A stretch of 35,379 bases of DNA from Chromatiales bacterium (lineage in GTDB: Bacteria > Pseudomonadota > Gammaproteobacteria > UBA6429 > Thiohalophilaceae), in contig JALSSV010000088.1 in assembly GCA_026984045.1 (NCBI GenBank), positions 1-35,379 of the forward strand. Direction: 5' to 3'. A model generated the notes under the pieces. That model saw only the letters and a program-made list of their open reading frames with translations. It did no database searches and was not told where the DNA came from. The position numbers and the translations under genes were made by a program. Positions within the stretch are counted from its first letter, which is position 1. Every line of letters begins with the position of its first letter. This document shows positions 31,598 through 35,379 of this stretch, one piece after another.

Positions 31598-32986
31598 TCA
31601 GTGATTTGGATCAATTGCGGCGGGGGAGGCAGGCAGTTCGGCCTCGTGCCAGGGCGAGAGGCGAAGCCCCTCGGGCGTGCACAGGCAGATCCGGTTGCGC
31701 CCCCCCTCCTTGGCGGCATACAGGGCCTGGTCGGCGCGGGCCAGGAAGTCGGAGATGTGCAGATCCGGGAAGTCGGCGGTGCCGGCCACGCCCACGCTGA
31801 TGGTCACGTCCACGTCGGCGGGTCGGCGGGCCTGGACGTCACGCCGCAGGGCTTCAAGGCGAGTGAGTACTTGCTCCTGGGTATTTTGGCGCACCAGCAC
31901 GCAGAATTCCTCGCCGCCGAAGCGCACCACCATGTCGTCGGGAAACGCGCGGTTGAGCAGGTTGCCCATCTCGGCCAGCACGTGATCGCCGGTGATGTGG
32001 CCCTGGGTGTCGTTGATCCGCTTGAAGTGGTCGAGATCGATGATGACCGCCCAGGTGGGCTGGTTGGCCGGCTCGCGCAGGAATTCCTCGCCGTGGTCCA
32101 CCAGGTAGCGGCGGCTGTGCACGCCGGTGAGGCTGTCGGTGACCGCCACCCAGCGGATCTTCTCGGTCTGGGCCTTGAGGGCGTCGTACTGGTGCTTGAT
32201 CAGCAGCAGGGCGCGCACCCGCGCCAGCAGGATCTCCTCCACGATGGGCTTGGCCACGAAGTCGTTGCCCCCGGCGTGGAAGATTTCCACCTGGGTCTGC
32301 TGATCGTCGGCCGAGGTCAGCAGCAGCACCGGCAGCTCCTGCTGGGAGAAGTGGAACTTGGCGCGGATGGCGTGCAGCAGATCGCCGCCGGTCATCTCGC
32401 CCACCGTGTAGAAATCGGTGATCACCATGTCGAAGTGCTCGGCGTCTTCCGGTTCGCTGCGCATCCTGGCCAGCAGCCGGTAGGCTTCTTCGGCCGAGTT
32501 GGTGTGGTGATAGGTGAGGCCGTGCTTGTCGAGCATCTTGCAGGTGACGGCGGCGGAGGTGCGGCTGTCCTCCACGAACAGGATGTGCCCCGAGAGCCCG
32601 GAGTTGCGCTGCAGGAAGCTCTTGATGAAGGCGCCGAAGGCCTTGTAGCCGTTGGACTTGTCGAAGTAGTCGGTGACCCCGGCCTCGAAGCCTTCGCGCA
32701 GCAGGCGGTTGTCGGCATCGCCGGAGACCACGATCACCGGCGTGTAATGATGGTGATCCGACTCGCGCACCCGGCGGGAGAGGGCCAGGCCGTCCATGTC
32801 GGAGAGCAGCAGGGCGGTGGTGATGAGATCGAAACGGCCCCGCTCCAGCGCCGCCAGGGCCGCCGCGCCGGAGGCGGCGGTGACCACCTCGGTGTGATCC
32901 AGCTCCTCGCGCAGGATCCGGGAGAGGATCTCGCGGGTCAGCGCCGAGGTGTCGACCACGAGGATGCGGGTGATGGCGTCGTTCAT
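31598..32986 (-). CDS. Double-receiver GGDEF diguanylate cyclase
   Basis: The 462-residue protein has two receiver domains (about 5-125 and 133-260) and a GGDEF domain (about 280-440). The GGEEF active-site loop is at 357-361, so c-di-GMP synthesis is plausible. The RxxD inhibitory-site motif is not present at its usual position. The first receiver has Ala58 where the phosphorylated Asp is expected (ITTALLL), while the second keeps Asp191 (VITDFY) and the AKP lysine, so signal input probably enters through the second domain. GGAG four bases before ATG 32986 supports the start. It sits between VapC and rpoH on the minus strand, in a spot that is usually empty. The cognate kinase is unknown. 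Confidence 0.9.
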   Translation of the reverse strand: MNDAITRILVVDTSALTREILSRILREELDHTEVVTAASGAAALAALERGRFDLITTALLLSDMDGLALSRRVRESDHHHYTPVIVVSGDADNRLLREGFEAGVTDYFDKSNGYKAFGAFIKSFLQRNSGLSGHILFVEDSRTSAAVTCKMLDKHGLTYHHTNSAEEAYRLLARMRSEPEDAEHFDMVITDFYTVGEMTGGDLLHAIRAKFHFSQQELPVLLLTSADDQQTQVEIFHAGGNDFVAKPIVEEILLARVRALLLIKHQYDALKAQTEKIRWVAVTDSLTGVHSRRYLVDHGEEFLREPANQPTWAVIIDLDHFKRINDTQGHITGDHVLAEMGNLLNRAFPDDMVVRFGGEEFCVLVRQNTQEQVLTRLEALRRDVQARRPADVDVTISVGVAGTADFPDLHISDFLARADQALYAAKEGGRNRICLCTPEGLRLSPWHEAELPASPAAIDPNH

Positions 32987-33072
32987 CGCGCTCCGGGGCA
33001 CATGCCCCCAATGGAATCAATCTGGAATCTTATGTCAGTATCGGCAGAACGTTCGCACAGTTTATCGGAAAT

Positions 33073-33462
33073 TCAGGGCTTTCCGGCGGGTTTGGGAAAG
33101 TATCGAACGCCGTCCAGATCGCGGAAATCCTCGTCCTGGGTCCAGAGCGTGGCGCCATGGGCGCGGGCCGTGGCCAGGATGATGCTGTCCGCCATGGGCA
33201 GCCCGAGTTCGAGGCCGAGCGCGGCGGCCTGGATGGCCAGGGGCGCATCCAGCGACACCTCCCGGCCCTGTTGCATGACCGCCAGTACCTGGATGGCGGC
33301 GTCCCGGCCACGCTGGCGCTGGACCACCTTGCTGACCTCGTAGAGCGTGATGGTCGGGACGATCAGTTGCTCGGGGGACGAGAGGGGTTCCAGGAAGGCT
33401 TCGGCATTGGGACCGTCGGCGAAGAACTCCAGCCAGGCGGAGGAGTCCACCACGTGTTTCAC
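33073..33462 (-). CDS. vapC: VapC-family PIN-domain toxin
   Basis: The 129-residue PIN-domain ribonuclease starts with GTG (33462) and carries the acidic metal-binding residues expected of VapC: D6 in VVDSSAWLEFF, Glu in LYEVSKVV, and Asp in PMADSIILATARAHG with a further Asp in TQDEDFRDL. VapC toxins cut tRNA or rRNA when released from VapB. The start overlaps the antitoxin stop (GTGA), the standard bicistron. It lies between ftsX and the GGDEF gene, an insertion into a conserved gene order. The target RNA is not predictable. Confidence 0.92.
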   Translation of the reverse strand: MKHVVDSSAWLEFFADGPNAEAFLEPLSSPEQLIVPTITLYEVSKVVQRQRGRDAAIQVLAVMQQGREVSLDAPLAIQAAALGLELGLPMADSIILATARAHGATLWTQDEDFRDLDGVRYFPKPAGKP

Positions 33463-33665
33463 AGGCGGTCGTCCTCGCGCGGCACCGCCGTATCGATACC
33501 CCTGAGAAAGCCGCGCAGTGCCGTGATGGGGCGCTCGGGGACGAGTTCGATGCGATCGCCGAAGTCGATGATCCGCAGCTTCTGGCCGGGATGCAGGTTC
33601 ATGGACTCGCGGATCCGCTTCGGAATCACGACCTGGAATTTTGGAGAAATTTTCACGGCTTCCAT
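33459..33665 (-). CDS. vapB: AbrB/MazE-type VapB antitoxin
   Basis: The 68-residue protein opens with the swapped-hairpin AbrB fold: MEAVKISPKFQVVIPKRIRESMNLHPGQKLRIIDFGDRIELVPERP. In this family the N-terminal domain binds operator DNA and the C-terminal tail (here ITALRGFLRGIDTAVP) wraps the toxin. GGAGG nine bases before the ATG supports the start. It directly precedes vapC with a GTGA overlap. Autoregulation at a promoter in 33666-33785 is expected, but no clear operator palindrome was recognised. Confidence 0.92.
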   Translation of the reverse strand: MEAVKISPKFQVVIPKRIRESMNLHPGQKLRIIDFGDRIELVPERPITALRGFLRGIDTAVPREDDRL

Positions 33666-33785
33666 GTTTCCGGCCTCCGCAGGCAGGTTGGTATTACAAA
33701 AAGCTAGTCGATGGCGTTTCCGTTGGCAAGTTTGACAACGTTGTGCGGAAACGGTTTCCCGGCCGTTTTGTTTGCGCGTTCCGAA

Positions 33786-34721
33786 TCAGGTCGGCTCGAT
33801 TTCCCGCAGATGCCGGCCCACGGCCAGCCAGGAGCCGGCCAGGCCCAGGCCGATGCCGGTGGCGAGCAGGGTGAGGAGTTCCCCGCCGCCCAGGCCGGCG
33901 AGGCGGAAGGGGCTCTGGTAGAGCCCGGCCAGGCGTTCCACCGGGCCGGCCAGGGTCCACAGGGCCAGGCTCACGAGCAGCGCGGAGATCAGGCCGCCGA
34001 ACAGGCCGTACCAGAAGCCGGTGTAGAGGAAGGGGCGGCGGATGAAGGCGTCGGAGCCGCCCACCAGCTTCATCACCACGATCTCCTGGCGGCGGTTCTG
34101 GATCGCCAGACGAATGGTGTTGCCCACCACCAGCAGCACGGCCAGGCCCAGCAGCAGGCCCAGCACCAGCACGCCCCGGCGCACCAGCTCCATGATCACG
34201 TACAGCCGCTTGACCCACTGCATGTCGAGCTGGGCCAGGTCCACCGGGCCGTACTGCTTCAGGTGGGTCAGGAGCCGTTCGGCCGCCTCCGGGGTGGCGG
34301 CCGCGGGGGCGGGGGTGACGATCAGCACCGGCGGCAGGGGGTTTTCGTCCAGGGCCTTGAGGGCGTCGCCGAAGCCCGACAGGCGCTCGAACTCGGCCAG
34401 GGCCTTCTCGCGGGGGAGGTAGTCCACCGCCGCCACCTGGGGCAGGCGGCGCAGGGTGGCGGCCAGGCGGCGGGCCCGCTCATCGCCCACGTTGCGCTTG
34501 AGGAACAGGGAGATCCGCGAGGCGCTGTCCCAGCCGCCGGTGAGCTGCTGCACGTTGTCCAGCAGCACGTGCAGGCCGGCGGGCAGGGCCAGGGCGATGC
34601 CGATCACCGCCGCGGTCATCAGGCTGGCCAGGGGCGCGCGGGCGAGCTGGCCGAGGCTGTAGAAGAACACCTGCAGGTGGCGCAGCAGGTGCACGCGGGC
34701 GGCGGTCAGGGGGGCGGCCAT
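33786..34721 (-). CDS. ftsX: Cell division protein FtsX
   Basis: The 311-residue inner-membrane protein has four transmembrane helices: one at about 30-52, and three after about 190 (ELVRRGVLVLGLLLGLAVLLVV, GFWYGLFGGLISALLVSLALW, LLATGIGLGLAGSWLAV). The large periplasmic loop between helices 1 and 2 contains the PQVAAVDYLPREKALAEF region, typical of FtsX. With FtsE it forms an ABC-like complex that couples the divisome to periplasmic amidases. Its ATG shares one base with the ftsE stop (TGATG). In gammaproteobacteria ftsY-ftsE-ftsX-rpoH is the usual order; here vapBC and a GGDEF gene separate it from rpoH. Confidence 0.95.
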   Translation of the reverse strand: MAAPLTAARVHLLRHLQVFFYSLGQLARAPLASLMTAAVIGIALALPAGLHVLLDNVQQLTGGWDSASRISLFLKRNVGDERARRLAATLRRLPQVAAVDYLPREKALAEFERLSGFGDALKALDENPLPPVLIVTPAPAAATPEAAERLLTHLKQYGPVDLAQLDMQWVKRLYVIMELVRRGVLVLGLLLGLAVLLVVGNTIRLAIQNRRQEIVVMKLVGGSDAFIRRPFLYTGFWYGLFGGLISALLVSLALWTLAGPVERLAGLYQSPFRLAGLGGGELLTLLATGIGLGLAGSWLAVGRHLREIEPT

Positions 34722-35379
34722 CAGGCGGCGGCTCCGGGCGCCGTGTCGCCCACCAAGCGGCCTTCGCGCAGGGTCAGGCGGCGGTAGGGCAGGGTTTCGA
34801 TCAGGGCGATGTCGTGGGTAGCCACCAGCACGGTCACGCCCACCCGGGCGAAGTCCTCGAAGATCCCCATGATCTCGCGTGACAGTTCCGGGTCCAGGTT
34901 GCCGGTGGGCTCGTCGGCCAGCAACAGCGGCGGCTTGTGGACCACCGCGCGGGCGATGCCCACCCGCTGCTGTTCACCGCCGGAGAGGGTCACCGGCATG
35001 GCCTTTTCCCGGCCCAGCAGGCCCACCTTGTCGAGCGCGGCGCGCACCCGCTTGCCGATCTCCCGGTGGGGCAGGCCGGCGATCACCAGCGGCAGGGCCA
35101 CGTTGTCGAACACGCTGCGGTCGAACAGGAGCTGGTGATCCTGGAAGACGATCCCGAGCTGGCGGCGAAACGCCGGAATCCGCCGGCGTTCCACGCGGGC
35201 GGTGTTCTGGCCGTTGATCAGCACCTGCCCGCGGGTGGGCCGCTCGATCAGGGCGATGAGCCGCAGCAGGGTGCTCTTGCCGGCCCCCGAGTGGCCGGTG
35301 AGGAAGGCCATCTGGCCGCGGGGCTGGTGGAAGCTGACGTCGCTGAGGGCCTCGTGGCCGCCGGGATAGCGCTTGAAGG
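34721..35379 (-). CDS. ftsE: Cell division ATP-binding protein FtsE, N-terminus beyond the window
   Basis: About 219 residues are visible; the first few lie beyond the right edge. The visible part starts [16 protein letters not shown] and carries Walker [10 protein letters not shown], the signature [14 protein letters not shown], Walker [13 protein letters not shown] and the switch histidine in [10 protein letters not shown]. It is the ATPase partner of FtsX; ATP hydrolysis regulates septal peptidoglycan hydrolysis. The stop codon overlaps the ftsX ATG by one base. Confidence 0.95.
   Translation of the reverse strand, partial: FKRYPGGHEALSDVSFHQPRGQMAFLTGHSGAGKSTLLRLIALIERPTRGQVLINGQNTARVERRRIPAFRRQLGIVFQDHQLLFDRSVFDNVALPLVIAGLPHREIGKRVRAALDKVGLLGREKAMPVTLSGGEQQRVGIARAVVHKPPLLLADEPTGNLDPELSREIMGIFEDFARVGVTVLVATHDIALIETLPYRRLTLREGRLVGDTAPGAAA

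Overview
The window is high-GC DNA packed with housekeeping genes on both strands. Two conserved neighbourhoods place it in the Gammaproteobacteria: rdgB-rph ... yicC ... gmk-rpoZ-spoT-ridA-recG, and ftsE-ftsX ... rpoH. GC content, the DUF302, rhodanese and hemerythrin proteins, and FNR-, CRP- and HrcA-type sites suggest a Chromatiales/Ectothiorhodospiraceae-like sulfur bacterium. That last step is inference; the genus is not assigned.

Layout. 1-4615 (minus): an edge-truncated START/SRPBCC-like protein, an AsmA-family protein, tRNA-Gly(CCC) and a long-chain acyl-CoA ligase. 4730-7389 (plus): thiS-thiG (thiazole synthesis), trmB and a DUF302 protein. 7404-9297 (minus): a PrcB-like lipoprotein, a Rof-like Rho antiterminator and hemW. 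Upstream of hemW, 9343-9548 holds a predicted structured small RNA with its own promoter, palindromic operator, FNR-like box and intrinsic terminator. 9563-15668 (minus): a small unknown protein, a GT25 glycosyltransferase, rdgB, rph, a PP2C phosphatase with its Ser/Thr kinase, and an APH/AAA fusion. 15772-26341 (mostly plus): yicC, gmk, rpoZ, spoT, ridA and recG. This run is interrupted between yicC and gmk by a type VI secretion accessory remnant (DUF6484, TIGR02270-like, broken DUF2169) and a minus-strand coiled-coil membrane protein. 26385-28251: HicA/HicB, ubiC and a SpoU methyltransferase. 28391-30433: a rhodanese behind a palindromic promoter, a hemerythrin protein and a DAHP synthase. 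30654-35379 (minus): rpoH under a CIRCE element, a double-receiver GGDEF protein, VapB/VapC, ftsX and edge-truncated ftsE.

How the parts relate. The stress and growth-control genes dominate: (p)ppGpp metabolism (spoT with rpoZ and gmk), heat shock (rpoH with CIRCE), transcription termination (Rof), tRNA and RNA processing, and two toxin-antitoxin pairs. Accessory modules sit at the joints of conserved gene orders: hicAB after recG, vapBC plus the GGDEF protein between ftsX and rpoH, and the T6SS remnant between yicC and gmk. Small palindromic repeats (REP-like doublets, a CACGGAG repeat, an 18-bp perfect hairpin) fill many intergenic gaps and in three cases supply a gene's stop codon.

The most unusual items are the 264-bp inverted-repeat element between gmk and rpoZ, whose sequence can fold into a three-way junction; spoT, which has no ordinary start codon and appears to begin at AUC overlapping the rpoZ stop; the predicted small RNA upstream of hemW; and the CIRCE element that lies exactly over the rpoH promoter.
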